A stretch of 39,544 nt of DNA, from IMG/VR virus record IMGVR_UViG_3300047462_000128, positions 1-39,544 of that record, one strand, 5' to 3'. A program made the position numbers and the translations under genes. The stretch comes from a virus. Under the pieces are notes generated by a model, which saw nothing but the letters and a program-made list of their open reading frames with translations, made no database searches and had not been told where the DNA came from. Positions 14,666-21,646 of this stretch are shown in pieces. Position 1 is the stretch's first letter; each line of letters starts with the position of its first letter.

Positions 14666-17356
14666 CTAGCCCGCAACTAGCGGAAGATTATATGCCATAC
14701 AGCCGTTAAAGAGAGGGAATGGCAACCCTATCGGGCTTGGGAATGTCAATCCGGTCAGGCCTGTCGGGTCAGTGTATGCTGCGACGTTTTCCACGGGCAT
14801 CTGGCCTCCAAAATCTTGGTATTGATAGGTTTGGGGGGTCACGGCAGCGTCGCTGTCGAAGACATTGCCCAACCCTCCGTGCGTTGAGCCGTCCGCGTAT
14901 TGGATGGTGCCAGGGTAGGCGATGGTCCGCTGAGTTGTGATGTCTATTGTTGCGCTTCCCACAATGGCTACGCTCGTAATTGGGTTGACACCGCCTGCGT
15001 CGGTAATCACATGACCACCGTCAGCAAACATAATGGGTTGGCAAATTTTGAAGGCGGGTCGAAACTGCACAGGTGGCACAGGCATGTAGTAATTGATGCG
15101 GACAGTGTTTCCCCGACACGTAATACGAAAGGGGTACATCGGCTTCCACCCTTTGCCCTGCAATATCCTCCGCAAAACTTTTGCGGCCATTGCTCCCGTC
15201 CACCGTTGCCCGTTCGGCGTAGGATGGATACCTGTTGTGGGCCGATAATAAGTCGGGCCAATAACGTAGAAATCAGGCACTGGTGGGTTGAGTGCCATGT
15301 TGTATTGGGCCATCACAATAGCGTCATTCAACGTGTCGGTGTTGCTAAGCTGCGGTCCTGTTATTTGGTCCATCAAAAAGAATGGAGGGCGGTTCTGCCC
15401 AAAAGCAAGGGCAAAATCCATGCGGAGGTTTTGGATAAGAGTTGTCAGTGCCGTCGTGTAGACAGCTTGTGTTGTTCCAGCTACGACATCCTGATTGCCT
15501 TGCCGGTAGATGATCGCAGGGCAACAAATTGCTGAGGCAGGTGCCAATAAGGAATAGGCAGCCTGCCCAGCAGACGCGAAAGCAACGGCACCCGCCAAAA
15601 ACCTACTGTAGTAATTGGTTCCCTTGGAAAGAGACGCCACAGACTGCCCGGCAATCGCACCGTTGAACACACCAAAGTTAATCGGAGTGTTTGCGCTGCT
15701 GTCCAACTGGGACATTTGACTCAATTCATTTGCCGTCGAAATGTTCGGGTCTTCACCAAAGGATCCCCCATTATTTGTAGCGTAGAGGCTGATTGTCCCG
15801 CTCGTTGTCCCGTTTACGGCAAACCCATTACTTCCACTTGTGAGGGTGAGGCTAGTTGGGGTGATTGTCCCAATTGTGCGGGACATATCAGAAATTCCGT
15901 TATTGTTTATGTAGCCAAGGCCGCCTGTGAAACCTCTTGTCTGGAATAGCTGGGGCAATTCCCCGGCCGGAAATGCCTGCGTGAGGTCAAAAGTTGGTTG
16001 TCCCGCACCGCCCACCGCAGTCAGTGTTTCAATCCCTCCCATGTAAGTGACTAGGGTGCCTGTGCAGCTAGTGAAGGTTATGTTGTTTGTGGGACTGGTT
16101 GAAACCGCGATTGTCCCACTTATGCTCATCATGCCGCCTTGAGAAGGGACTTGGGCAAGACCAGTTGTAGGGTTTTGATTAACAGACACAAGCGGCGTCA
16201 GCACCGCCCCGCCGACCGGGGTGTAGGTTGTTCCAGATTGGGAGAGAGGCCGCGTGTCTGTTCCCAACATCACGTTCCCATTCACGGGAATAACGGATTG
16301 AGTCGGCGAGGCTTGGTCAGCCTGCGCCTCACTTTGTCCATAGTTTCCCAGCACGTTAATCTGGGCCGTAGGCCGTTGGCCCGTGACATTGTTTTGCGTG
16401 TTGACAAGGATGCTTTCCGACAAGGCAAGTACGTCGCTGCTCAAAAGGTCAGTCGCGCTAAAGGTGCTGGTGGCAGCGACGGCTCCGTAGGTTTGAATCA
16501 AACCAACAGCACCGCCCGGATCAGTGATAGCAAAGCCGTTTAGGTTACTAACCTGATTAAAGTTGACGTTTGCAAATGTGGCCGCGGTGCCTTGGGAATA
16601 GATGCTCCCATCAGGGGCAAACCGTGTTAACAATCCACCCCCTGGGTCAATCATCAAGGTCGAGCCGTCCCCTGTATTACTGCTGATAGTGATGCCACCC
16701 GCCACGCCCACACCGCCCTGCGCCACTGGGTTGGAAAGTGGTAAGTAGAGGCCAGGAAGGGCAATGATCACACTCCCATTAGAGAAGATGATATTCCCCA
16801 CAGATAGGCTTCCAAGTGTCCCCGCGGAGTTACCCGCTACAGTTGTGGGTGGGGTTCCCGCAGTTGTTACAAAATACGCGGTTTGGTTTGCCGGTGCTGT
16901 GTTGAGACTTGGGGTGTTGGTTGCTGCGTTGTAGCCGCTTGATTGAAAATTCAGCCCCGCGATGATAGTCGCCTCAGCCGCCAACCGCGCGGCCGTCTCA
17001 CTCGCGATGGAGCTGGAAAGGGCGAGGTCACCCGTTGTACGAAGTGTGGTTTCGGTCGTTATGCTGATTTGGAGGGAGGTATCCACCGCAAGGCGTGTCG
17101 CGGCTTCGCTTGTGATGCTGGTCCCAAGCAAGCCCTCCGCAAGAGTTGCTCGTGTGATTTCGCTCGAAAGGGAGATGGAGTTGGCAGGGGTAAAACCAAG
17201 GCCAGTTATTACCTCAGTCGCGGTGATGGCACCAGGGGGTAAACCGCCTGGAAGGTTTCCATTAACATCAAGGGCTACAATCCCCAACGGCGTGTTGACG
17301 GGGATATTGCTCAGCTCGACAGGAAAAATAGGACTGTTGGTTATGGTGCCACTCAT
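14666..17356 (-). CDS. Tail spike with SGNH/SASA-like carbohydrate-esterase domain
   Basis: 896 aa from ATG 17356, one base after the preceding stop; the longer frame starts at a TTG and is less likely. Residues ~1-330 form a fibre: NGNLPGGLPPGAIT, repeated helical ETAARLA/SEAATRLA units and beta-rich stretches. Around residue 342 the motif YGQSEAQ gives a block I Ser, as in sialate-esterase-like SGNH hydrolases. MLGTDTRPL follows, and near residue 711 GIHPTPNGQRWTG gives the block V Asp/His-type HP...G. A C-terminal beta domain ends at LPLVAG. It probably removes acyl groups from capsule, exopolysaccharide or O-antigen during adsorption. The substrate is unknown. Confidence 0.75.
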   Translation of the reverse strand: MSGTITNSPIFPVELSNIPVNTPLGIVALDVNGNLPGGLPPGAITATEVITGLGFTPANSISLSSEITRATLAEGLLGTSITSEAATRLAVDTSLQISITTETTLRTTGDLALSSSIASETAARLAAEATIIAGLNFQSSGYNAATNTPSLNTAPANQTAYFVTTAGTPPTTVAGNSAGTLGSLSVGNIIFSNGSVIIALPGLYLPLSNPVAQGGVGVAGGITISSNTGDGSTLMIDPGGGLLTRFAPDGSIYSQGTAATFANVNFNQVSNLNGFAITDPGGAVGLIQTYGAVAATSTFSATDLLSSDVLALSESILVNTQNNVTGQRPTAQINVLGNYGQSEAQADQASPTQSVIPVNGNVMLGTDTRPLSQSGTTYTPVGGAVLTPLVSVNQNPTTGLAQVPSQGGMMSISGTIAVSTSPTNNITFTSCTGTLVTYMGGIETLTAVGGAGQPTFDLTQAFPAGELPQLFQTRGFTGGLGYINNNGISDMSRTIGTITPTSLTLTSGSNGFAVNGTTSGTISLYATNNGGSFGEDPNISTANELSQMSQLDSSANTPINFGVFNGAIAGQSVASLSKGTNYYSRFLAGAVAFASAGQAAYSLLAPASAICCPAIIYRQGNQDVVAGTTQAVYTTALTTLIQNLRMDFALAFGQNRPPFFLMDQITGPQLSNTDTLNDAIVMAQYNMALNPPVPDFYVIGPTYYRPTTGIHPTPNGQRWTGAMAAKVLRRILQGKGWKPMYPFRITCRGNTVRINYYMPVPPVQFRPAFKICQPIMFADGGHVITDAGGVNPITSVAIVGSATIDITTQRTIAYPGTIQYADGSTHGGLGNVFDSDAAVTPQTYQYQDFGGQMPVENVAAYTDPTGLTGLTFPSPIGLPFPLFNGCMAYNLPLVAG

Positions 17357-17357
17357 G

Positions 17358-17693
17358 TCATTGCCCTGTGTGGAAAGGATGAGGCCAAAGCCAAGCGCCA
17401 AGCGGAATTAAAACCGCCATTATGCCCATTGCAGCTGCTACGGTTTTCCAAAGCATGACGGTCCCAGCAAGTTTACCATCCGCATAGCTTGCACGGGTGA
17501 GAAGTGTATCCAGTTTCTCACTGTTTTTGTTGGAAATTTCCTCCACGTCGGAGAATCTTCCAAGGTTTTCAGTGTGCTGCATGGTTTGAAGGGTGCGCAA
17601 CTGTGAAACGTCCTTATCAAGTGCTGCAAAAGCCCTCTCTAAGTAGGTGACACGGGACGGCAAGCCCGGATCAATTTCGTGGTCATCCGCCAT
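17358..17693 (-). CDS. XhlA-like coiled-coil/membrane protein, possible holin component
   Basis: 111 aa. Residues ~10-75 are a charged heptad-like coiled coil (RVTYLERAFAALDKDVSQLRTL, then EEISNKNSEKLDTLL). Residues ~80-103 are one hydrophobic segment (MLWKTVAAAMGIMAVLIPLG) followed by AWLWPHPF. This is the layout of haemolysin XhlA-type proteins, which act with holins. It is immediately upstream of the spike gene. The muramidase gene is far away in the other block, so a lysis role is an inference. Confidence 0.55.
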   Translation of the reverse strand: MADDHEIDPGLPSRVTYLERAFAALDKDVSQLRTLQTMQHTENLGRFSDVEEISNKNSEKLDTLLTRASYADGKLAGTVMLWKTVAAAMGIMAVLIPLGAWLWPHPFHTGQ

Positions 17694-17711
17694 TCCGTGT
17701 CACCCAAAGGG

Positions 17712-18104
17712 TTAGAGTTTGAAGAAAGCCTCAATCTCGGAGAGGATGGGACCAAACAAATCGCCCCACTTCGCCACCGCCGCAACCTGTTCTGCCGTGC
17801 CATATGCGGCAATCGAAGGGGCAAGTTTAATGGCGGTCGTCAACGCCGTGGCGGCCGTGGAGAGAGCACTGGCGTGGGAGCCAATGCTATCCAAAACTGA
17901 GTTTGCAACCGCCTCCCCCGCGTTGAGACCGGTGGCAACGGCGCCGCCGATGGGGCCGCCGAGGAAAGGCTCCACCACACTGGCGACGGTGTTCACCGTG
18001 GTTTCCACCTGAGTTGCTCGCTGCTCGGTGGAAATACCAGCTGTGGGTACGGGGTTCGGCGCCGGCTCCAGCTGGGACGGCGGATTGTTTGCTGTATCAT
18101 CCAT
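17712..18104 (-). CDS. Ala/Gly-rich amphipathic protein (130 aa), unknown
   Basis: The N-terminal ~30 residues are Pro/Asn/Gln-rich. Two moderately hydrophobic helices follow (TVASVVEPFLGGPIGGAVA and ALTTAIKLAPSIAAYGTAE), and a C-terminal amphipathic helix ends at ILSEIEAFFKL. It lies next to the XhlA-like gene, so a membrane-active role is possible, but the segments are only weakly hydrophobic. There is no known motif. Confidence 0.5.
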   Translation of the reverse strand: MDDTANNPPSQLEPAPNPVPTAGISTEQRATQVETTVNTVASVVEPFLGGPIGGAVATGLNAGEAVANSVLDSIGSHASALSTAATALTTAIKLAPSIAAYGTAEQVAAVAKWGDLFGPILSEIEAFFKL

Positions 18105-18144
18105 AACGTATTCTCCTATGTGCGGAATTGGGTCCGCTGTCCCA

Positions 18145-18495
18145 CTACGGCCCTACGCCCTCAAGGGTAAGGTTCGTTGTTCCATCACCTGCTGTCACCA
18201 CCGCACGGACTTTGCGAAAAATATCGGTTAGGGTGATAAAGCCGGGAGTTAAGCTGTTGATAGTGGCGCCATTAAACCAGCGGGAAGAGGCGTCAGGAAC
18301 ACCAAACTCAGTGGCACCCGCACCGCCTCCGGTCTCCAACCACGAGTCAGGCGAGTACTGGATAACGACCGTGCCACCAGTGCCCAGCACCCCACTGAGG
18401 TAGAAGGTGCGGGTCATGTTGGCGTAGGTTCCCGCGTGGGTGCAGGGGAAACTCGCCCCTGTAGTGCCATTGGTCGCGTTGCTCAAAAGGATCAT
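18145..18495 (-). CDS. Small beta-rich virion protein (116 aa), unknown role
   Basis: ATG 18495 overlaps the small-terminase stop (ATGA). The strand pattern (TRTFYLSGVLGTGGTVVIQY, SPDSWLETGGG, FGVPDASSRWFNG, VRAVVTAGDGTTNLTLEGV) resembles small phage head-decoration or beta-sandwich proteins. It occurs in the packaging/lysis part of the cluster. The function is not established. Confidence 0.55.
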   Translation of the reverse strand: MILLSNATNGTTGASFPCTHAGTYANMTRTFYLSGVLGTGGTVVIQYSPDSWLETGGGAGATEFGVPDASSRWFNGATINSLTPGFITLTDIFRKVRAVVTAGDGTTNLTLEGVGP

Positions 18496-19019
18496 TCACT
18501 CTTTCCTTCACTCGTCCGATCAACTACTATGGAGACTTTTGACACCTGTCCAGCTTCTGTTCCCTCAAGTAGTTGCTTAACGATGTCCTCAGCCGTCAAG
18601 CGCGTAGCGGTGTCAGTCTTCGCCTGGTAGAAGCCGTTTGCCCTAAACCATTTGTCGGCTGCACTCAACTGCACGGCCGGATCAGGATTTAACATGCTTT
18701 GACGAATTACTCCCACCGCTAGGGGCATGAGGGCGCGAAACTCGTCATCCACTTCCTTAAAACGGCTGCTGATCACCTGCTTTACAAGAGGGTCATTCAG
18801 GGTGGTGGAAACCCACGCAAGGCTTTTTTGCATGATCTCCGCAACTTCGCGGTTGGGCTTTCCCATCAAATGCAAATTGATCGCCTGGTAGTGTACGCCT
18901 TTCAGCTTCTCCAGGTTGTAACTTCTGCGCACCCTACTTGAGGTGTAACCCGGCACCCGGCCCTGAGAGTGGTATGGTTTGGGCGGATCGGGCGCGGGTG
19001 GAAGGATTTCACTTTCCAA
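18492..19019 (-). CDS. terS: Terminase small subunit candidate
   Basis: 175 aa. The N-terminus is Pro-rich and basic. Residues ~45-75 form a helix-turn-helix (INLHLMGKPNREVAEIMQKS, then LAWVSTTLNDPLVKQVI) in which a NREVAE-type helix and WVS...LNDP recognition helix are typical of small terminases. A helical oligomerisation part (FRALMPLAVGVIRQSMLNPDP, AVQLSAADKWFRANGF) follows, and a C-terminal tail could contact the large subunit. It probably recognises the packaging site. The large subunit is 5.7 kb downstream with spike, membrane and other genes between them. Confidence 0.7.
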   Translation of the reverse strand: MESEILPPAPDPPKPYHSQGRVPGYTSSRVRRSYNLEKLKGVHYQAINLHLMGKPNREVAEIMQKSLAWVSTTLNDPLVKQVISSRFKEVDDEFRALMPLAVGVIRQSMLNPDPAVQLSAADKWFRANGFYQAKTDTATRLTAEDIVKQLLEGTEAGQVSKVSIVVDRTSEGKSE

Positions 19020-19152
19020 GTGGCTTTACCTTTCCACTCTTAGTTGCACGGGGTTTTGCTTTAGCGATGGTGGTGCCGGGCAGGGATTTGCCTTCCTTCA
19101 CCTTTTCCCGGAGCAAAGCTTTTCCAAAAGTCTCTTTCCTACTCCTCTTCAT
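19009..19152 (-). CDS. Very basic microprotein (47 aa), unknown
   Basis: ATG 19152 lies inside the end of the preceding gene; the frame closes eleven bases inside the small-terminase gene. The sequence is Lys/Arg-rich (KRSRKETFGKALLREKVKEG, then AKAKPRATKSGKVKPLGK) with almost no hydrophobic core. A nucleic-acid-binding peptide is plausible. The ribosome-binding site is weak. The longer frame to 19230 has little support. Confidence 0.45.
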   Translation of the reverse strand: MKRSRKETFGKALLREKVKEGKSLPGTTIAKAKPRATKSGKVKPLGK

Positions 19153-19555
19153 GTTGGGGAGTCCCTGCCTCAATCGCATCACAAATTGCCTCATGCTCTT
19201 CCCAGGGGAGGTTGAGCAATTCACACACAAACCGTTCTAGCTTGTCGGCCTTCGCATGTTGATCACGGTATGGGCAGTCGGGAGCATCACCAGGCTCTCC
19301 CAAACCACCCTCGGCCAAAAAACGCATATCAAACTCGTCAACGGCTTGTGTGGGAATCCTTTGCTCGTTGCAAAGCAGGGCCTCCAAAATTTCGTGCATC
19401 GCGATCGCCAACTCGCTGCGCCAATTCCCACTGCGTGAGACTTTGATAACAAGCTGCCCATACCGATCCCAATACCAATCACCCAACGTTTCATATCGCT
19501 GCGCTTTGTGGGGCGTGGAGAAAACCTGTATGCTCAACACCACCCTGCTCCCCAC
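19139..19555 (-). CDS. HExxE-containing phage protein of unknown function
   Basis: About 138 aa from GTG 19555; GTG 19543 or 19540 could also be used, with GGGGAGCAGGG just before them. The middle has LAIAMHEILEALLC and then FDMRF, a His-Glu-x-x-Glu arrangement that could bind metal and resembles minimal metalloprotease-like helices. Later Cys/Asp/His residues (DAPDCPYRDQHAKAD) and an acidic tail follow. It lies between the nuclease-like gene and the small-terminase cluster. Activity is not claimed. Confidence 0.55.
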   Translation of the reverse strand: MGSRVVLSIQVFSTPHKAQRYETLGDWYWDRYGQLVIKVSRSGNWRSELAIAMHEILEALLCNEQRIPTQAVDEFDMRFLAEGGLGEPGDAPDCPYRDQHAKADKLERFVCELLNLPWEEHEAICDAIEAGTPQHEEE

Positions 19556-20139
19556 TTCGGCTGCGTGCTGCGGAACGGCAAGAAATTCATCCCGACCTCT
19601 TGGTCAACCGCCTGATCAAGATGCCGTATGAGATGGACCTTCTCGCCGCCCGCATCGCAAGGATCATAGGCGGGTGCAACCTCGACTAGGTGGAAACTCC
19701 AAATTCGTGCGGCGGGGGCTCCACCACCCCTGATTAAACCCCCGCCGCCTTCTCGACAAGCAGTGCCAAGAGGGCGCTCCAGCCCAACGCCTTCCAGGGC
19801 CGCTTGGAGAACTGGTAGATACTTCGACCGCAGTTGGGTGAAGGCAGTACTTGTGTGCCGCCGCTTCACCTCCACGATTGTGATTCGCCCGCGGGGAATG
19901 TCGAACAGTACACCATCCGGGGAAAACAAGCGCTGTCCTGCAACTTGGGGGCAGCTCCCTTCGGTCGCCTCGAACCATAAGTTGGCCGCATACGCAGTGC
20001 CGTACTGGGCCTCGAAGAAACGGCTCACCTTTGCCTGATAAACCAGCCCGGCGCGCACCGATCCGCGCCCTCGGACCTCGGAAGCGGCAAAGACTGGTGG
20101 CGCGGTCAGCCGTACCCTAAGTGCGGGCGCGGTCATCAT
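19534..20139 (-). CDS. PD-(D/E)XK-like nuclease candidate
   Basis: 201 aa. The core at residues ~70-100 reads FSPDGVLFDI, then ITIVEVKRRHTS, then QLRSKYLPVLQ: an Asp in PDG, a strand and E-V-K, followed by a helix with Gln/Tyr, as in PD-(D/E)XK nucleases such as VRR or resolvase-like enzymes. The C-terminal part is mixed, with HLVEVAP. It is the second gene of the leftward block. It might process DNA ends, junctions or host DNA. A longer N-terminal extension is basic. Confidence 0.6.
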   Translation of the reverse strand: MMTAPALRVRLTAPPVFAASEVRGRGSVRAGLVYQAKVSRFFEAQYGTAYAANLWFEATEGSCPQVAGQRLFSPDGVLFDIPRGRITIVEVKRRHTSTAFTQLRSKYLPVLQAALEGVGLERPLGTACREGGGGLIRGGGAPAARIWSFHLVEVAPAYDPCDAGGEKVHLIRHLDQAVDQEVGMNFLPFRSTQPKWGAGWC

Positions 20140-20296
20140 GCTCTTGCGATCCTTTTACACCTTGTGCCGGCTTTTCGTTGATTGGCTTCGTGCCGGCGTG
20201 GGCGGCGACCGCAACGGCAAACAGTTTTTCTGCCTGCGCCCCACGGGCTTTGGCCGCGCCGCTTGATAGCATCTTCGCAAGTGTGGGGTTGGTCAT
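20117..20296 (-). CDS. Small Ala/Lys-rich protein (59 aa), first leftward gene
   Basis: ATG 20296 has GGAGA about eight bases upstream and follows the GTGGC tandem repeat. The protein (LAKMLSSGAAKARGAQAEKL, then an Ala/Val helix and a charged tail) is short and helical. A frame extending to 20380 would translate the repeat and is unlikely. It overlaps the next gene by 23 bases. The function is unknown; it could be a leader for translational coupling. Confidence 0.5.
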   Translation of the reverse strand: MTNPTLAKMLSSGAAKARGAQAEKLFAVAVAAHAGTKPINEKPAQGVKGSQEHDDRART

Positions 20297-20309
20297 GGCA
20301 CAAGTCTCC

Positions 20310-20331
20310 GTGGCGTGGCGTGGCGTGGCGT
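20310..20331. repeat. GTGGC short tandem repeat
   Basis: A pure run of GTGGC, about 4.4 copies, lies 14 bases upstream of ATG 20296 on the leftward leader. On the transcribed strand it reads as a GCCAC repeat just before GGAGA. Slipped-strand length change would alter the leader without touching the gene. Confidence 0.85.
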
Positions 20332-20427
20332 GATTTGGTGGCGCGACCACCTTAATGGAGGATGCGGCCTGCGACCTCAAAATGCAACCCTTTTTAGGCG
20401 GTGGGCGGGGACAGGAAACCTCATAAG

Positions 20428-20444
20428 TGCGAAAAGGTTTTCAC
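20428..20444 (-). promoter_or_regulatory. Dyad half-site, site D
   Basis: On the minus strand this reads AAAACCTTTTCGCA, identical to the downstream half of site B and near-identical to sites A and C. It points toward the leftward genes, with TTCGCA ending about 131 bases before ATG 20296. The partner TGCGAA is not seen at the 18-base spacing. Confidence 0.45.
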
Positions 20445-20511
20445 CAACTTGAAAAATTTCTCAGAAATGGTCCCCCGGGGGGTTCGCATACCCCGTCAAG
20501 GGGTCTGGCCG

Positions 20512-20526
20512 GCATACCAGCCATGC
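20512..20526 (+). repeat. GCATACC repeat, copy 1
   Basis: GCATACCAGCCATGC. The last bases are part of the hairpin AGCCATGC-N7-GCATGGCT at 20519-20541. Copies 2 and 3 share GCATACC-N2-CCAT[GA]C. Confidence 0.6.
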
Positions 20527-20541
20527 TGTGGGTGCATGGCT
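20519..20541. promoter_or_regulatory. Inverted repeat, 8-bp arms with 7-base loop
   Basis: AGCCATGC and GCATGGCT are perfect complements around TGTGGGT. The hairpin overlaps GCATACC copy 1. The same arrangement recurs at copy 2, so it may be an operator or an origin/packaging structure. Confidence 0.55.
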
Positions 20542-20606
20542 AGGACTATTTTCCTATATGCTGTAGACGCATAACAGCTACGCAAAAATAACATGCACGA
20601 CACATA

Positions 20607-20635
20607 GTTGCGCCCGCCAGGCTGGATGGCGCAAC
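20607..20635. promoter_or_regulatory. Inverted repeat GTTGCGCC / GGCGCAAC
   Basis: Two perfect 8-base arms at 20607-20614 and 20628-20635 with a 13-base spacer. The right arm is also the beginning of the first GGCGCAACAATCTTGCT copy. Confidence 0.5.
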
Positions 20636-20676
20636 AATCTTGCTCCCCGCGGCGGCCACGGCGCAACAATCTTGCT
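20628..20676 (+). repeat. Two direct copies of GGCGCAACAATCTTGCT
   Basis: Identical 17-base copies at 20628-20644 and 20660-20676, 32 bases apart, about three helical turns. A weaker relative (GGCGC...ACATCTTGC) follows near 20717. This spacing suits a protein-binding array. Confidence 0.7.
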
Positions 20677-20692
20677 GTGCATCCCGCGCATA

Positions 20693-20707
20693 GCATACCA
20701 CCCATGC
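20693..20707 (+). repeat. GCATACC repeat, copy 2
   Basis: GCATACCACCCATGC. It runs into the hairpin CCATGCGC-N7-GCGCATGG at 20702-20724, the same design as copy 1. It starts 181 bases after copy 1. Confidence 0.6.
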
Positions 20708-20724
20708 GCGCCCTCGGCGCATGG
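20702..20724. promoter_or_regulatory. Inverted repeat CCATGCGC / GCGCATGG
   Basis: Perfect 8-base arms around GCCCTCG, overlapping GCATACC copy 2. Loop length (7) and arm length match the structure at 20519-20541. Confidence 0.55.
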
Positions 20725-20866
20725 CACACATCTTGCCGCGCTAACCCGCCGTTACCATTTCGCTTGTGAGATGATGCGGCCACCGTGTCGAAGTGCGAAG
20801 AAGTTTCCCACACGGAACGAAAAACGGCGATTTATTGCCTTTTGGGAACAAAAACGCCCGGCGAAG

Positions 20867-20896
20867 GCGCCACTATGCGCCACTATGCGCCATTCG
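20867..20896 (+). repeat. Tandem 10-bp repeat GCGCCACTAT
   Basis: Two exact copies at 20867 and 20877 and a partial third at 20887 (GCGCCATTCG). The third runs into GCATACC copy 3 at 20896-20910. Confidence 0.7.
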
Positions 20897-20910
20897 CATA
20901 CCTGCCATAC
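20896..20910 (+). repeat. GCATACC repeat, copy 3
   Basis: GCATACCTGCCATAC, 13 of 15 bases shared with copy 1. No flanking hairpin is formed here. Confidence 0.5.
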
Positions 20911-20938
20911 GGTTTTAACCACCAAAAGAACGGCAAAA

Positions 20939-20968
20939 TGCGAAAAGATTTCTAGTAAAATCTTCGCA
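20939..20968. promoter_or_regulatory. 30-bp dyad element, site E
   Basis: TGCGAA, 18 bases, TTCGCA. The inner bases are also partly symmetrical (AAGATTT and AAAATC). It is 84 bases upstream of the first rightward gene and probably controls the early block. TAGTAAAAT in its centre could form a -10 box, but no clear -35 is seen. Confidence 0.6.
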
Positions 20969-21052
20969 CTCATGCCATAACTCTTTTGCGGGAATCATCC
21001 CTCACCCCGGCGGGAATTGTCCCTCCCACCGAGAAAGCAAAGGATATCTAAC

Positions 21053-21292
21053 ATGGTCGATACAACAAATTTTCGAGCCCGCTACGCGAAGCCGGGCAGC
21101 TCAAGTTACATAGAGTATGAGTTGGGCTTCAACGGCCGTCACCATTACCTTTTACGGGAAGGTGAAGATTACGCCGGTTTGTGGTTTGATGACAATAAGG
21201 TTCTTCAAGATTATGACGGCATCTTCGAGTTACCCGATCGCGCCCGCGCCACCATCATCGCGGCGGGCTTTTCCCTAGGGGACATAGGATGA
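21053..21292 (+). CDS. Early protein of unknown function (79 aa)
   Basis: First rightward gene. ATG 21053 has AAAGGA eight bases upstream; a longer frame from 21017 lacks this. The sequence is compact and mixed alpha/beta, with TNFRARYAKPGSSSYIEYEL, then HHYLLREGEDYAGLWF and a helix RARATIIAAGFSLG. It contains no Cys and no known motif. Its place next to the control hub suggests expression straight after infection, perhaps in host takeover or defence evasion. That is inferred from position only. Confidence 0.6.
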   Translation: MVDTTNFRARYAKPGSSSYIEYELGFNGRHHYLLREGEDYAGLWFDDNKVLQDYDGIFELPDRARATIIAAGFSLGDIG

Positions 21293-21465
21293 ACCGCACC
21301 CTCATCATCCGCCGCTACCGCGCACAAAGATCACACTTCCTCGCCCTCCTAAAGCGCCGCCATCTCGTAGAGGAAGCTGTCATGGCGCGGGCTATCACGG
21401 CGCTCCGGGATGCTCATGCCGCCCTCATCTCGCTCCCGCCCACCGATCTTGTTGGTTTCGACTAG
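21289..21465 (+). CDS. Small basic helical protein (58 aa)
   Basis: ATG 21289 overlaps the preceding stop (ATGA). The protein reads NRTLIIRRYRAQRSHFLALL, then a helix with HLVEEAVMARAITALRDAHAAL and a short LPPTDLVGFD tail. It is a strongly Arg-rich amphipathic helix pair. It could bind RNA/DNA or a host protein. Coupled translation with its neighbour is the main evidence that it is real. Confidence 0.55.
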   Translation: MNRTLIIRRYRAQRSHFLALLKRRHLVEEAVMARAITALRDAHAALISLPPTDLVGFD

Positions 21466-21549
21466 GGCATTGCGGGCATCGCGGGCATGGTCCGATCCCA
21501 TGCCCTCTCGCCTCCCTCCCCTTTCCCTCTCATAGCCTCCCTAAAGGTG

Positions 21550-21578
21550 TTGCATCTTCCCTCACCTTATGCTATAAG
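21550..21578 (+). promoter_or_regulatory. Sigma70-type promoter, extended -10
   Basis: TTGCAT (21550-21555), 17 bases, TATAAG (21573-21578), preceded by TGC, so an extended -10 is present. It is about 68 bases upstream of ATG 21647. The leader then carries GGGCGG-N6-CCGCCC, a short hairpin. Confidence 0.7.
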
Positions 21579-21646
21579 AGAGAAAGAGGATGGCCTTCAT
21601 CCTCCCGCGCGGGCGGCGTTATCCGCCCTATCTCACGGAGTTTACC

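Larger units (their letters stand above)
20297..21052. other. Non-coding divergent control hub
   Basis: No convincing gene lies here; frames at 20496-20973 are Cys/Arg-rich shadows. The stretch holds a GTGGC tandem repeat (20310-20331), a dyad half-site (20428-20433) and three copies of GCATACC-N2-CCAT[GA]C (20512, 20693 and 20896). It also has two hairpins with 8-bp stems and 7-base loops (20519-20541, 20702-20724), a repeated GGCGCAACAATCTTGCT (20628, 20660) and a third hairpin (20607-20635). A 10-bp tandem repeat (20867-20896) and a full dyad (20939-20968) complete it. It separates the divergent blocks and is the likely switch region, and possibly part of an origin or packaging site. Confidence 0.7.

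Noticed and set aside
20496-20973. Frames on both strands in the control hub, including Cys/Arg-rich 105- and 73-residue frames
   Set aside because: They overlap repeats and hairpins, lack ribosome-binding sites and have unlikely composition.
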